Shown piece by piece: positions 19,911 to 28,480 of a stretch of 56,100 nucleotides of DNA (its first letter is position 1; each line of letters opens with the position of its first letter). The notes below the pieces were generated by a model that had not been told where the DNA came from, ran no database searches, and saw nothing but the letters and a program-made list of their open reading frames with translations. The DNA is taken from NCBI GenBank assembly GCA_013696395.1, contig JACCYQ010000038.1, positions 1-56,100 of the forward strand, read 5' to 3'. Origin of the DNA: Chitinophagaceae bacterium (lineage in GTDB: Bacteria; Bacteroidota; Bacteroidia; Chitinophagales; Chitinophagaceae). The translations under genes were made by a program, and so were the position numbers.

Positions 19911-20075
19911 ATGCCCGTTATTTTTAATTTGGCTGAGTTAGTATTATTTCCAAAAGAAAAATCAAAAGTCAAAATTTAAAAATGCCGGCGTGTGAATTGC
20001 CATTTTGCAGCAACTTTTACGGGTGATCGCTGGTATAATAATTTTGGATTATTAAGGCCAGAACCACTATAAAGA

Positions 20076-20435
20076 CTACACTCTGCGGCCTGCTGAAGAA
20101 AAATCAGTAAGCGTAAACACCAGTAAAATAACAACTGCCATTGCCAGGTAAAAATGATAGCCTAAGCCAGAGTCCTGGCTGCGGAACCAAAAAGCCACAC
20201 CTACCAGTGCAATGGCTACAACTATTTCAATAAGTCCGTGCAGGCGAAAAGGAATAACCTTAATAAGCCCCACTTCAAAAGCCGTGAGTATGGTAAGCAG
20301 GAAATGAATGCAGCCGAGGGCATACGTAAAGATGGCTAAATTGCCCTGCATGTCAAACATTGTGGGTGAGAGCAGAAGAAAAATAACTGTGGCATAATCC
20401 AGTATGCCATGTACTTTAGAGGAAATAACTTTCAT
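20076..20435 (-). CDS. Small four-span membrane protein
   Basis: This 119-residue protein has four hydrophobic segments (about 10-28, 32-52, 62-82 and 92-110). Conserved-looking phrases are KVHGILDYATVIFLLLSP at the start and RLHGLIEIVVAIALV in the middle. The repeated HGxxD/E pattern suggests two related two-helix units, like SPW-repeat integral membrane proteins. ATG 20435 is chosen because the upstream 23 in-frame codons are not hydrophobic and look non-conserved. No partner gene is adjacent and the function is unknown. Confidence 0.7.
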   Translation of the reverse strand: MKVISSKVHGILDYATVIFLLLSPTMFDMQGNLAIFTYALGCIHFLLTILTAFEVGLIKVIPFRLHGLIEIVVAIALVGVAFWFRSQDSGLGYHFYLAMAVVILLVFTLTDFSSAGRRV

Positions 20436-20582
20436 GTTAAACGATTTGTTCAGGAAGATATGTTCTTTTTTTTGTGTAGCAAAGAAGTTGGGTACCGGGG
20501 CCACTTAATATAGCCTTTTGAGATTTCAATAATGCGGCATATTAGAATGTAGCAATCTAAAACACTAACCCGCTAAGCTGAA

Positions 20583-20765
20583 TTATTGATGTGATCTATT
20601 TTTTACCCTGCATTTTATAAGGTGCTCTTCATGTTTTATCCCTTCGGGATTAGGATAATTCTTCAGGCCTGCATAAATAGTTTTATAAAGATTTATCACT
20701 TTGGTATAATGATCTAGTTTATCCAATTTTATTTTTCGTAAATTATTTATAATTATTTGCAGCAC
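20583..20765 (-). CDS. Possible 60-residue basic protein (uncertain)
   Basis: This open frame starts with GTG and ends inside the 400-bp region between the four-span protein and the ECF sigma gene. It is lysine-rich with a plausible helical start, but no motif, signal peptide or RBS stands out. It is divergent from the sigma gene. It may be a chance open frame; apart from it I see nothing in this intergenic region. Confidence 0.22.
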   Translation of the reverse strand: MLQIIINNLRKIKLDKLDHYTKVINLYKTIYAGLKNYPNPEGIKHEEHLIKCRVKNRSHQ

Positions 20766-20834
20766 TTTAGTGATTTCTGCGTATCTATATAAAGACAGTT
20801 AGCATTTCAGCATTAGCATATCAACTGAAAAAGC

Positions 20835-21407
20835 TTGGAAAGTTTAGACAAAATCATAGCAGGTTGTATTAATAAAGACGCCAGGTTTCAGCGATTATTT
20901 TATGATCGGTTCCGTGGTTATGCTACCAAGGTGGTTTTCCGGTACGTTTACAGGTATGATAAGTCGGTGGATGTGGTGACGGATGGGTTTATAAAGGTGT
21001 TTAATCATTTTAGCCATTTTGATAAAGTTGATGGAGAAAACCTGGAGAAAATGGTGATGGGCTGGGTAAAAAAAATTATGATCAATACGGCTATTGATGA
21101 ATTGCGCAAAGGTAACATGCTTCCTGAAATAGGTGGAATACCGGATTATGTCTGGGATTATAGTGATAAAAATTACAACTCCGACCAATTGGTGCTGTAT
21201 AAAGACCTGATCAGTTTTATCAAAGAATTGCCACCTAATTATCGAACGGTTTTTAATCTGTATGTTTTAGATGGTTATAGTCACAGCCAGATTGCCGACA
21301 TGCTTCTTATTTCAGTCAGTACATCAAGATCAAGCCTGTCGAGGGCAAAAGCACTTTTGCAAAACAAGATAAAAAATATGGAGGAGGGAATATTATGCAG
21401 GATATGA
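20835..21407 (+). CDS. ECF-type RNA polymerase sigma factor
   Basis: This 190-residue sigma-70-family protein has region 2 at about 10-95 (FYDRFRGYATKVVFRYV, DVVTDGFIKVF, MINTAIDELRK) and region 4 at about 125-185 (LPPNYRTVFNLYVLDGYSHSQIADML). It starts with TTG: a stop lies three codons upstream and the next ATG would remove region 2. It overlaps the next gene by 13 bp, so sigma and the membrane protein are made together. ECF sigma factors of this type control cell-envelope genes. The target promoters cannot be told here. Confidence 0.88.
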   Translation: MESLDKIIAGCINKDARFQRLFYDRFRGYATKVVFRYVYRYDKSVDVVTDGFIKVFNHFSHFDKVDGENLEKMVMGWVKKIMINTAIDELRKGNMLPEIGGIPDYVWDYSDKNYNSDQLVLYKDLISFIKELPPNYRTVFNLYVLDGYSHSQIADMLLISVSTSRSSLSRAKALLQNKIKNMEEGILCRI

Positions 21408-22579
21408 GCCCTGATATGGAAGAATTACTGCGTAAGGCATCAGAAAATTATCCACTGAAGCAAACAGAGGACAGATGGGATAAAATTGCTTCAGAAATAA
21501 TTCAGGATACCGCGCCTGATTCCGGTTTTCAAAAAACTTACTGGTATAAAAAGCAATTGATATTATCCGCAGTATTACTTCTTTTATTCTTAATTCTTGG
21601 GGACACCTTTTCAGGGTTGAATGATTCATCGCAAAAATTCAATAATGAAACCAAGATATTTTTACCCGTTCATACCAAAGAAAAAGTGGATAATGATAAA
21701 ATTTTATTGAAGCCGGAAAGAATAAATAAAAATTATACGGTTTCATTTATAAATCCAAAGCCTGTTAAAAGCAGCGATTCCCGGATATTATACGAAAATG
21801 ATTTTTTGGTAAAACCACTGAACCCTACATCACCAGGCATTAATCGGAACAAAGACGATAGCCATACAAGCTTGGTTCACTTTGAACAACCATTATGGGA
21901 TATCCGTGATTTGAATGAAAATATTTTTCCCTTCAATCTGAAAATAAAAACGGCTGATAAAAAAGAAACGAATTTAACCGCACGAAAAGGTTTTTATTTT
22001 GGTTTATTAGCAGGCCCAGAATTAAATACGGTAAAGAGCCAGGGAGTAAAAAAAATTGGTTTGAATGCTGGGGTTTTAGCGGGTTATCGGTTCAATAAAT
22101 CAATTTCTTTAGAAACCGGTTTATCATTATCCAGAAAATTTTATTCTACCTCCGGCGAGCACTTCAGCATGAAAGAAATTGGCCCGGCAATGCCTTCCGC
22201 CATGAAAGTGATGGAGGTTGATGGGAACACTCAAATAGTAGAAATTCCAGTTCACTTCCGGTATGAGATTTTTCAAAATAAAAAACGAAGCATTTATTCT
22301 TTAGCAGGATTTTCATCGCTGATAGTAGATCAGGAAACTAATCAGTATCATACTCTGCTGAACGGCACTGAAGAAATGGTGTATGGCATATATAAAAATA
22401 ACCGGGCATATTTTGCTTCCTCCATAAATCTTGCTATTGGTTATGAACAAAAACTTGGCACTAAAAACTTAATCCGCATTCAACCTTATATACAATTGCC
22501 CGTAAAAGGAGTGGGTGTCGGAGACCTGCAAGTGATGAACTCCGGCTTGCAGGTAGGCATTACGAGACGGGCATATTAA
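21395..22579 (+). CDS. Membrane-anchored protein with outer-membrane-type beta-barrel domain
   Basis: The 394-residue protein begins with a cytoplasmic-looking helical stretch (MEELLRKASENYPLKQTEDRWDKI, about 8-31), of the kind seen at the start of anti-sigma proteins. One span follows at about 53-70 and a disordered linker at about 75-190. The C-terminal part (about 195-394) looks like a PorT/OMP_b-brl barrel (GFYFGLLAGPELNTVK, ISLETGLSLSRKFYST). A strong GGAGGAGGG lies eight bases before ATG 21395. Its gene overlaps the sigma gene. A role as the cognate anti-sigma factor that senses the envelope is likely but inferred. Confidence 0.78.
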   Translation: MQDMSPDMEELLRKASENYPLKQTEDRWDKIASEIIQDTAPDSGFQKTYWYKKQLILSAVLLLLFLILGDTFSGLNDSSQKFNNETKIFLPVHTKEKVDNDKILLKPERINKNYTVSFINPKPVKSSDSRILYENDFLVKPLNPTSPGINRNKDDSHTSLVHFEQPLWDIRDLNENIFPFNLKIKTADKKETNLTARKGFYFGLLAGPELNTVKSQGVKKIGLNAGVLAGYRFNKSISLETGLSLSRKFYSTSGEHFSMKEIGPAMPSAMKVMEVDGNTQIVEIPVHFRYEIFQNKKRSIYSLAGFSSLIVDQETNQYHTLLNGTEEMVYGIYKNNRAYFASSINLAIGYEQKLGTKNLIRIQPYIQLPVKGVGVGDLQVMNSGLQVGITRRAY

Positions 22580-22687
22580 ATATTAATTACCGCTTTTATG
22601 GTTAACAAAAAACGGCTAAGAGCCGAACGGGTAAACTATGCCTGCAATTAAGGAGAAATCATTTTTTAATTAATAAAAACAATCATT

Positions 22688-23851
22688 ATGAAACAGAGAC
22701 ATCAATTTTTGACACTGGCGGCAATCAGTGCCTGCTTATTTTATTCTTGCCAAAAAGACATGAAAGATTCAGCAATGGATAATGCCGTTTCAGGAAAGTC
22801 GGCCAACAGCAAAGCTGCAAAAGAAAAAACCAGTGTTGGGTTTGTATACACTTTAAGTAACGAGGTAAGCGGCAACAGGGTTTTAGCGTATAGCCGGTCT
22901 GTTGCAGGAACATTAACCTGGATGGACGGTTACGCCACTGGTGGTACTGGAACAGGTGGCGGTTTAGGAAACCAGGGCGCCGTGACATTAACGAATGATC
23001 ATAAGGTTTTGCTGGCAGTGAACCCGGGCAGTAATTCTGTGTCTTCTTTTCTTACATCAAATAATGGATTGCAACATGTTTCTGTCGTAGCCTCCGGTGG
23101 AATGACTCCAGTCAGTGTAACAGTGCATAGGGATCTTGTTTATGTGTTGAATGCTGGCGGAACGGGTAATATATCAGGTTTCAGGTTATATGCGGATGGA
23201 AGTTTGCATCCCATTGCAGGTTCTACCAGGCCATTAAGTACTTCATCCGCAGGTGCCGCACAAGTGTCATTTGTACAAGATGGAAGGGTAGTTGCGGTAA
23301 CAGAAAAAGCAACCAATAAAATCATCACTTATACTATTGGCATGGATGGTATACCTGGAATGATGCACGCTATTGAATCAGCCAATGCTACTCCTTTCGG
23401 TTTTGCAGTAAGCAATGGTGGATTTATTTATGTTTCGGAAGCTGCAGGCGGCGCTCCCGGTGCCAGTACGGTATCTTCTTATTATATATCAATGAATGGA
23501 ATGATCAGCCTGGTGGATGGTCCTGAATCTGCCGGACAAACCGCGGCCTGTTGGGTGGTATTGACAAACAATGGAAAATATGTTTATGCAACCAATACCG
23601 GAAGTAATACGCTTACATCTTTTAACGCAGACCAACATGGAGAGCTGGATATTTTAGCCGCTGCAACAGCAGGAATGAATGTACTCTCACCCATAGACGC
23701 TGCATTGACCAATAATTCTAAATTTATTTACGTACTTAATGCTGGCAACGAAAGCATCACTGCATTATCTGTCAGCAATGATGGAAGCATGGATTATATC
23801 CAAAACATTCCCGGACTTCCGAATGGGGCAACCGGACTTGCAGCCAAATAA
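22688..23851 (+). CDS. Lactonase-type seven-bladed beta-propeller lipoprotein
   Basis: This 387-residue protein has a lipoprotein signal peptide with lipobox LFYSC (Cys 21). The mature part has repeated propeller blades with the pattern VYVLNAGGTGNISGFRLYADGSL, KYVYATNTGSNTLTSFN and FIYVLNAGNESITALSVSNDGS. This is the 6-phosphogluconolactonase/YncE-like fold. No catalytic role is proven for the lipoprotein members. It starts 108 bp after the beta-barrel gene; a small CGGCT/AGCCG hairpin lies between. It may belong to the regulon of the upstream sigma factor. Confidence 0.8.
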   Translation: MKQRHQFLTLAAISACLFYSCQKDMKDSAMDNAVSGKSANSKAAKEKTSVGFVYTLSNEVSGNRVLAYSRSVAGTLTWMDGYATGGTGTGGGLGNQGAVTLTNDHKVLLAVNPGSNSVSSFLTSNNGLQHVSVVASGGMTPVSVTVHRDLVYVLNAGGTGNISGFRLYADGSLHPIAGSTRPLSTSSAGAAQVSFVQDGRVVAVTEKATNKIITYTIGMDGIPGMMHAIESANATPFGFAVSNGGFIYVSEAAGGAPGASTVSSYYISMNGMISLVDGPESAGQTAACWVVLTNNGKYVYATNTGSNTLTSFNADQHGELDILAAATAGMNVLSPIDAALTNNSKFIYVLNAGNESITALSVSNDGSMDYIQNIPGLPNGATGLAAK

Positions 23852-23944
23852 AAATAATGAGATTGATTTTCAGGTCTACTAAAAATGAAATCCTTGTGAA
23901 TCTGTCAGGTTTCAGTAATAAATATTACTGTTAGAAACAAAAAA

Positions 23945-23975
23945 GGCAGGCGTGTATCACGCCGGCCTTTTTTTT
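23945..23975 (+). terminator. Terminator after the beta-propeller gene
   Basis: A stem GGC-A-GGCGTG / CACGCC-G-GCC with a three-base loop and one internal mismatch is followed by eight T residues. Confidence 0.88.
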
Positions 23976-24120
23976 GGCGTTGTCAGGTAAGCCACAAAAG
24001 AAAAATGTTGATTGATCTTAACACGGACCCATTCTATTTTTAAATAATCAGGTTTAAGTATCTTCACACCGCAACTATGTAAACTCTTTTTTTAAGATAA
24101 AAGGTACTGTAACAAGCCAA

Positions 24121-24308
24121 ATGATTGACAATTCAGCATTAGAAAAAACCCTGTGGAGTGCTGACTTCAAACTTCGCAACGGAAGATGGCCTTGCATTTG
24201 AAGATAATATGCAGCAACTTACGGCAACATTAAAAGAGCCGGTGCAGAGGTTTCAAATCTGCATGAAGTAATAAAAATTAATCTAAAAAAGTCGGTTACT
24301 CAATATGA
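24121..24308 (+). pseudogene. hsdM: Relic of type I restriction methyltransferase hsdM (both ends, core deleted)
   Basis: The first 20 codons read like the HsdM N-terminus (ALEKTLWSADFKLRN; compare LEKTLWxAADKLR). The next frame at 24182-24238 reads EDGLAFEDNMQQLTATLKE, and the frame from 24241 reads GAEVSNLHEVIKINLKK; together these look like the HsdM C-terminus. One more base in the A-run at 24286-24290 would give VGYSI then TGA at 24306-24308. So about 450-500 codons, including the methylase motifs, are gone and at least two frameshifts are present. That restored TGA overlaps the ATG of the next gene, the coupling expected in an hsdM-HEPN-MNT operon. The assignment is from recalled family motifs; the 270 bp before it hold no gene I can see. 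Confidence 0.75.
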
Positions 24309-24703
24309 ACAATCAAGACGTCAGATGGAAGCAACGCTTCCGGAATTTCGAAAAAGCGGTTCTTCACCTGAAGGAAGCAGTTGAGAAAAAAAATCTTTCC
24401 GATTTAGAAAAAGCAGGTACGATACAGATTTATGAATTCACTTTTGAATTGGCCTGGAAAACGGTAAAAGATTACCTGGAGGAAAGAGCCGTAGAAGTAA
24501 AATTTCCAAGAGATGCGATTAAACAAGGTTTTTTGTACCAGGTAATTAAAGATGGAGATGTTTGGATGGATATGCTCCAGAAGAGAAATTTAATGAGTCA
24601 CACGTATAATGAAAAAAATGCGGAACTGGCCTACAACCTGATAGTGAATGAATATTTTGGTGAATTATTTGACGTATATCAAACACTAAATAAAGAAGTA
24701 TGA
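24305..24703 (+). CDS. hepT: HEPN-domain toxin-like protein (HI0074/HepT family)
   Basis: The 132-residue all-helical protein belongs to the nucleotidyltransferase substrate-binding, HI0074-type HEPN family. The catalytic R-x4-H-x-Y motif is intact as R94-NLMS-H99-T-Y101, the pattern of HepT RNases. The middle has the family phrase YEFTFELAWKTVKDYLEE. The gene overlaps the MNT gene by four bases (ATGA) and overlapped the old hsdM stop upstream. In HepT-MntA systems the nucleotidyltransferase silences the toxin by AMPylating the Tyr of this motif. Whether this pair does so is inferred from the motifs. Confidence 0.88.
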   Translation: MNNQDVRWKQRFRNFEKAVLHLKEAVEKKNLSDLEKAGTIQIYEFTFELAWKTVKDYLEERAVEVKFPRDAIKQGFLYQVIKDGDVWMDMLQKRNLMSHTYNEKNAELAYNLIVNEYFGELFDVYQTLNKEV

Positions 24704-25062
24704 ACCCATTTGGTATTTCAAATAAGAGCTATCAGTTAATTCTTTCAACATTGGGTAAATATTCCGAAGTGGAAGAAGTGATTATTTTTGGAAGCAGGGC
24801 AAAAGGAAATTACAAACAAGGAAGTGACATAGATTTGGCAATTAAAGGCAAGGATTGCAATGAACGGTTTGCAATGAAAATAAGTGCTTTGTTGAATGAG
24901 GAGTTGCCAATACCCTATCATTTGGATATACTCTGTTACGATACATTGAATAACAAAGAATTAAAAGAGCATATAGACCGGGTGGGGAAAATATTTTTTC
25001 AGGCTAATCAGCAGCATGTATTGATGGAACCTCATGTTGATTTTAAAATAAAATCAAAATAA
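24700..25062 (+). CDS. mntA: Minimal nucleotidyltransferase antitoxin-like protein (MntA/HI0073 family)
   Basis: The 120-residue protein is a minimal nucleotidyltransferase. It carries the GS-x10-DxD signature: GS at 31-32 and DID at 43-45, within IIFGSRAKG ... GSDIDLAI. A third carboxylate is likely in LDILCYD. It starts in the stop of hepT (ATGA), so the two proteins are made in a fixed ratio. Its expected job is to modify and neutralise the HEPN partner. The C-terminus carries a short Lys-rich tail made of repeated AAAATC units that may be a small expansion. The 144 bp to the next gene hold only a 27-codon open frame of no evident meaning. Confidence 0.88.
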   Translation: MNPFGISNKSYQLILSTLGKYSEVEEVIIFGSRAKGNYKQGSDIDLAIKGKDCNERFAMKISALLNEELPIPYHLDILCYDTLNNKELKEHIDRVGKIFFQANQQHVLMEPHVDFKIKSK

Positions 25063-25206
25063 AATCAAAATTATGAAATGATAAAGGTTAATAAGCTGTT
25101 CATTGAAAACGCTTATCATTCAAATTTCATCATTGATTTTGAAGCTATGGGTCTTGTGTGAAAAGAAATGTGGATGTTGCTTCACCCGGCAACTTTTGAT
25201 TATTTC

Positions 25207-26052
25207 TTAGTTTTTCATTTGATTATAATTATCATCCGGGATTCTTTCCGCCTTTTTCCATTTACGGATGGATGTAAAGGGCAGCTTGAATAATTTACCA
25301 ATGGTGAGCTCTTTTTCATCTGCATAAGAAGAAACACCGGTTACAATTTCTGATTGATGAATATTTAACCGGACTGTTTTGTGTATCCTGTCCCAGAATG
25401 AAAAAATGATGGAGTAATTGCTATCCGCTTCTTTCTTTATCATGGAATGATGAATGCCGTGCATTCTTGGCGTTACAATTAAATAGTTCAATATTTTCTC
25501 TAACCGGAATGGAAGTTTTGTATTGCTGTGATGAAATTGTGTAGCCGCCTCAAATACTATTTCATAAATAAGAACCATAAGGGGAGATGCTCCTGTTATA
25601 ATGATTGCCACCCCACGAAAGAAAACCGAACCTATCATTTCTCCAAAATGAAAACGGAAGGCGGTTGTAATATCTAAATCCAGGTCGGTATGATGCACTA
25701 AATGAAATCGCCAAAGAACAGGTAGCTTATGCAGTAAAATATGCCAGAGGTAATTGCTATAATCCAGCAGCAAAAAAACTATGATTGACTTCACCATAGC
25801 TGGTGCATCGAACAAATAGGTTAATCCAATTTGCCAGGTTTGATTTTTTATTGCCAGCCAAATCATTGCAGGAATAAAAATAAATCGAAGCAAAGCAAAT
25901 GCGGGGATTGAAATAATGAAATTGATAAACATCCTTTTCCACCTGCTTTGAACCCGTTTTCTTAACTGAAACCTGCTTTCAAGCAGTATAAGCACCATAA
26001 AAATGGTTAGCAAAACAGGTGTGCCATAACTATCGAAAATTGATTTAATCAT
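25207..26052 (-). CDS. Fatty acid hydroxylase / sterol desaturase-family membrane protein
   Basis: This 281-residue membrane di-iron protein has the family's histidine boxes: HILLH near 105, FHLVHHTD near 116, a further QFHHSN near 192 and HGIHHS near 220. Four to five hydrophobic segments surround them. Enzymes of this family hydroxylate or desaturate lipids in the membrane using O2. The substrate is not known. It lies downstream of the arsenosugar-type glycosyltransferases on the same strand after a 219-bp gap, so membership of that operon is uncertain. Confidence 0.87.
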   Translation of the reverse strand: MIKSIFDSYGTPVLLTIFMVLILLESRFQLRKRVQSRWKRMFINFIISIPAFALLRFIFIPAMIWLAIKNQTWQIGLTYLFDAPAMVKSIIVFLLLDYSNYLWHILLHKLPVLWRFHLVHHTDLDLDITTAFRFHFGEMIGSVFFRGVAIIITGASPLMVLIYEIVFEAATQFHHSNTKLPFRLEKILNYLIVTPRMHGIHHSMIKKEADSNYSIIFSFWDRIHKTVRLNIHQSEIVTGVSSYADEKELTIGKLFKLPFTSIRKWKKAERIPDDNYNQMKN

Positions 26053-26271
26053 TGTTTCCTGATTTTATATCCGCTCCTTTTTTGTATGTCAGATTGATTT
26101 TTTTTCAAATCCCCGGTATGCCGGATTTATTTGCTTCACGCGTTATTTGCTTTTTCCTTTATCTTTTTCACGGTTGAAAAAACACCATTATAAACGCCGA
26201 ATGTCATAGAATGTTTCTTGCTGATAAATTTTTCCATATAAAGCCAGTCTGGCTCAATGGCGTTTTCAACT

Positions 26272-26967
26272 TTACAATTTATGCTTCCGGATCAATCTTC
26301 TATGTACATTCAGCATTTGCCGTTGTGAGCAACCCAAATAATACATAATCCAAATGCGATAGAAAATTCCCTGCATGCGGTAAATACCATTGTCTAAATA
26401 TTTCCTTGCTGAGGTAGTCACAACATCCTTCAATACTTTGAATCTACTGTTTTTTTTCAGGCGATGAATAATCTCCTGGTCTTCCATCATTAATAAATCT
26501 TCTCTAAAGCCACCGGATTTTTTAAATACTTCTTTTGATATATATAAACTCTGGTCACCAAAGCGAACCGCATTCACATTAAATCGGGTAAACCAGGCAT
26601 GGGTTTTTAGGAACCAATGATCGTAATCGAATGCCAGGCGAAAACATCCACTCTTAAACCCTTTGTTGTATGCTTCTAAAATCCGGCTGGTGAATTCATT
26701 TGGAGGAATGCTGTCTGCATGAAGGAAATAAAGTATATCATACTTCGCGATCAATGCGCCAAAATTCATTTGCGCGGCTCTGCCTTTTCGGTCACTCATT
26801 ACCGTTATTGCTCCACATTCTTTTGCAACAGCCATCGTTTCATCGTTGCTGCCGCCATCAACCACTATGATTTCAATATCGTACCTGCCTTTAGCATCGT
26901 GCGTTTTGCTTATTGTTTGCGCTATATGGTCAGCTTCATTATATGTTGGAATGATGATGCTGAGCAT
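26272..26967 (-). CDS. Family 2 glycosyltransferase of the arsenosugar-associated (TIGR04283) type
   Basis: The 231-residue GT-A protein begins MLSIIIPTYNEADHIAQTI. It has the nucleotide-sugar motif EIIVVDGGSNDET and a DxD-like HADS (FLHADSIPP), followed by RMQGIFYRIWIMYYLG near the end. It has no membrane span, unlike most polyprenyl GT2s. The five-base gap to the upstream DUF2064 gene shows one operon. In arsenosugar-type clusters this enzyme pairs with the DUF2064 transferase. The exact glycosyl step is inferred. Confidence 0.85.
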   Translation of the reverse strand: MLSIIIPTYNEADHIAQTISKTHDAKGRYDIEIIVVDGGSNDETMAVAKECGAITVMSDRKGRAAQMNFGALIAKYDILYFLHADSIPPNEFTSRILEAYNKGFKSGCFRLAFDYDHWFLKTHAWFTRFNVNAVRFGDQSLYISKEVFKKSGGFREDLLMMEDQEIIHRLKKNSRFKVLKDVVTTSARKYLDNGIYRMQGIFYRIWIMYYLGCSQRQMLNVHRRLIRKHKL

Positions 26968-26972
26968 GGTCG

Positions 26973-27578
26973 TTATTTGTTTTTAAGAAAACTTCTTCCC
27001 TGCTCGGTATTCAAATCTTCCTCCACGTCTATATCAGATAAGATGGGTAATAGCTGATACTTAAGATTCAGGTTTTGGCAAATTGACATCGTCTGTTCGA
27101 GCACCTGGGAGGTACTCCACGAAATATTTTCAAACAATGACGGTTGAATTTCTTTCAGGCCCAGCAAATAATAACCGCCATCCTTAGCGGGGCCAATGGC
27201 TGCATCGTTATTATCCAGCAATTTGAATGCGGAGTTAATAATGAAAGGCCCAAGCTCAAAACAATCACTGCCGATGATAACCGCCTTTCCGCATTGTGGA
27301 AATACGTAGGTGAAAGCATTGTTCATTCTTTCTCCAAGATTATTTCCTGTTTGCAGTTGTTTGATAAAATGTTCGTTTTGCCATTCGTCTTCCTTTACAA
27401 TGCAATCATCATAAAACAAAAATCTTTCAGCATGTACGGCAAGCGAAATATTCCGGGTATGTTTTAATAATTGTTTATAAATATGTAAAGCACTGGCATC
27501 ACCCATAGTTTCAGCCAGTCTGGTCTTTACTTTTCCCGGATGTGGATTTTTTATAAAAATGATCAGTGCGTTATTCAT
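26973..27578 (-). CDS. DUF2064 glycosyltransferase of the arsenosugar-associated (TIGR04282) type
   Basis: The 201-residue protein is nucleotidyl/glycosyltransferase-like. Its N-terminus IIFIKNPHPGKVKTRLAETMG matches the GKVKTRLA motif of the family, and VIIGSDCFELGP and AIGPAKDGGYYLLGL are the two central motifs. It lies between the phosphorylase gene and the GT2 gene on the same strand. The pair is typical of clusters with ArsS-type radical-SAM proteins, where it probably activates or transfers the sugar. That role is from gene context in the literature, not from this sequence. Confidence 0.87.
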   Translation of the reverse strand: MNNALIIFIKNPHPGKVKTRLAETMGDASALHIYKQLLKHTRNISLAVHAERFLFYDDCIVKEDEWQNEHFIKQLQTGNNLGERMNNAFTYVFPQCGKAVIIGSDCFELGPFIINSAFKLLDNNDAAIGPAKDGGYYLLGLKEIQPSLFENISWSTSQVLEQTMSICQNLNLKYQLLPILSDIDVEEDLNTEQGRSFLKNK

Positions 27579-27659
27579 TCTTATAATTATTTAAACATTC
27601 CTTAAAACCCAAAATGGAAATGGTGAAACCAAAAAAGAAAATTACAGGTAATTTTTTGC

Positions 27660-28469
27660 TCATAAAGATGCAATGGTTTGATAGAATAAAACGCTTAATA
27701 ATTCATCAGCTTTCCCGGCCACTTCAATGATTTCCGCAATGTTTACCGGTTTAAGATTATCAGGATCGCATTCATCCGTAATTACAGACACGGCCACGCA
27801 GGGTAATTGCATGTGTTTGGCCGCAATCACTTCCGGCACGGTGGACATCCCCACCATATCCGCTCCTATGATTTTGAGATAGCGATATTCAGCTTTTGTT
27901 TCCAGGTTGGGACCATTGACCGCTGCATAAACACCTGTATTTAAACCAATCTTTAATTCATTGGCTTTTTGTTTCAACAATTTTCTAAGGTCAGGATCGT
28001 AAGGCTCACTCATATCAGGAAAACGCTCACCCAATTCGTCCAAATTATTTCCTGTTAAGGGATTACCGGATTGTAAATTAATATGGTCATTAATTAAAAC
28101 TAAATCGCCTTTTTTAAAATTTAGATTGATACCGCCCGCGGCATTTGACAAGAAGAGTTTTTGCACTCCCAACAATTTCATTATCCGGATGGGAAAAACA
28201 ATTTGCCGCATTGAATAACCTTCATACGCATGAAAGCGCCCCTGCATTATAAGAACATTTTTATCACCCATTGTTCCAAATACCAGATTGCCTTTATGAA
28301 ATTCTACTGTTGATACGGGAAAGTTGGGAATATCAGAATAAGGAATGGTTTGTTTTACATCAATGTAATTTAATAGTTGGTGTAAACCCGTACCTAATAC
28401 AATACCTACTTCAGGTTCAGTGACTCCCCGTTCAATCAAATAATCCCTGGCTTTAAACAATTCATCCAT
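27660..28469 (-). CDS. Purine nucleoside phosphorylase (trimeric type)
   Basis: The 269-residue protein is of the PNP/MTAP family that splits purine nucleosides with phosphate. Motifs are GIVLGTGLHQL (phosphate loop), QGRFHAYEGYS, LSNAAGGIN and AAVNGPNLETKAEYRYLKIIGADMVGMSTVPEVIAAKH, the last containing the purine/ribose pocket. ATG 28469 (MDELFKARDYL) is chosen; the 22 codons upstream in frame overlap arsS and are not PNP-like. In arsenosugar clusters a PNP is thought to release the base from the arsenic-bearing nucleoside. An ordinary salvage role is the alternative. Confidence 0.93.
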   Translation of the reverse strand: MDELFKARDYLIERGVTEPEVGIVLGTGLHQLLNYIDVKQTIPYSDIPNFPVSTVEFHKGNLVFGTMGDKNVLIMQGRFHAYEGYSMRQIVFPIRIMKLLGVQKLFLSNAAGGINLNFKKGDLVLINDHINLQSGNPLTGNNLDELGERFPDMSEPYDPDLRKLLKQKANELKIGLNTGVYAAVNGPNLETKAEYRYLKIIGADMVGMSTVPEVIAAKHMQLPCVAVSVITDECDPDNLKPVNIAEIIEVAGKADELLSVLFYQTIASL

Positions 28470-28480
28470 ATAATTTTCAT

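Noticed and set aside
19275-19990. AT-rich strings such as AAAAGTCAAAA on both sides of tmRNA, considered as flanking repeats of an inserted element.
   Set aside because: They are short, low-complexity and imperfect, and common in AT-rich spacers; tmRNA integration-type att repeats were not seen.
26136-26237. 33-codon minus-strand frame (MEKFISKKHSMTFGVYNG...) after the GT2 gene; the frame is open for about 50 codons.
   Set aside because: It looks protein-like and could be a gene end, perhaps of a restriction specificity protein, but the homology is too vague to report as a feature.
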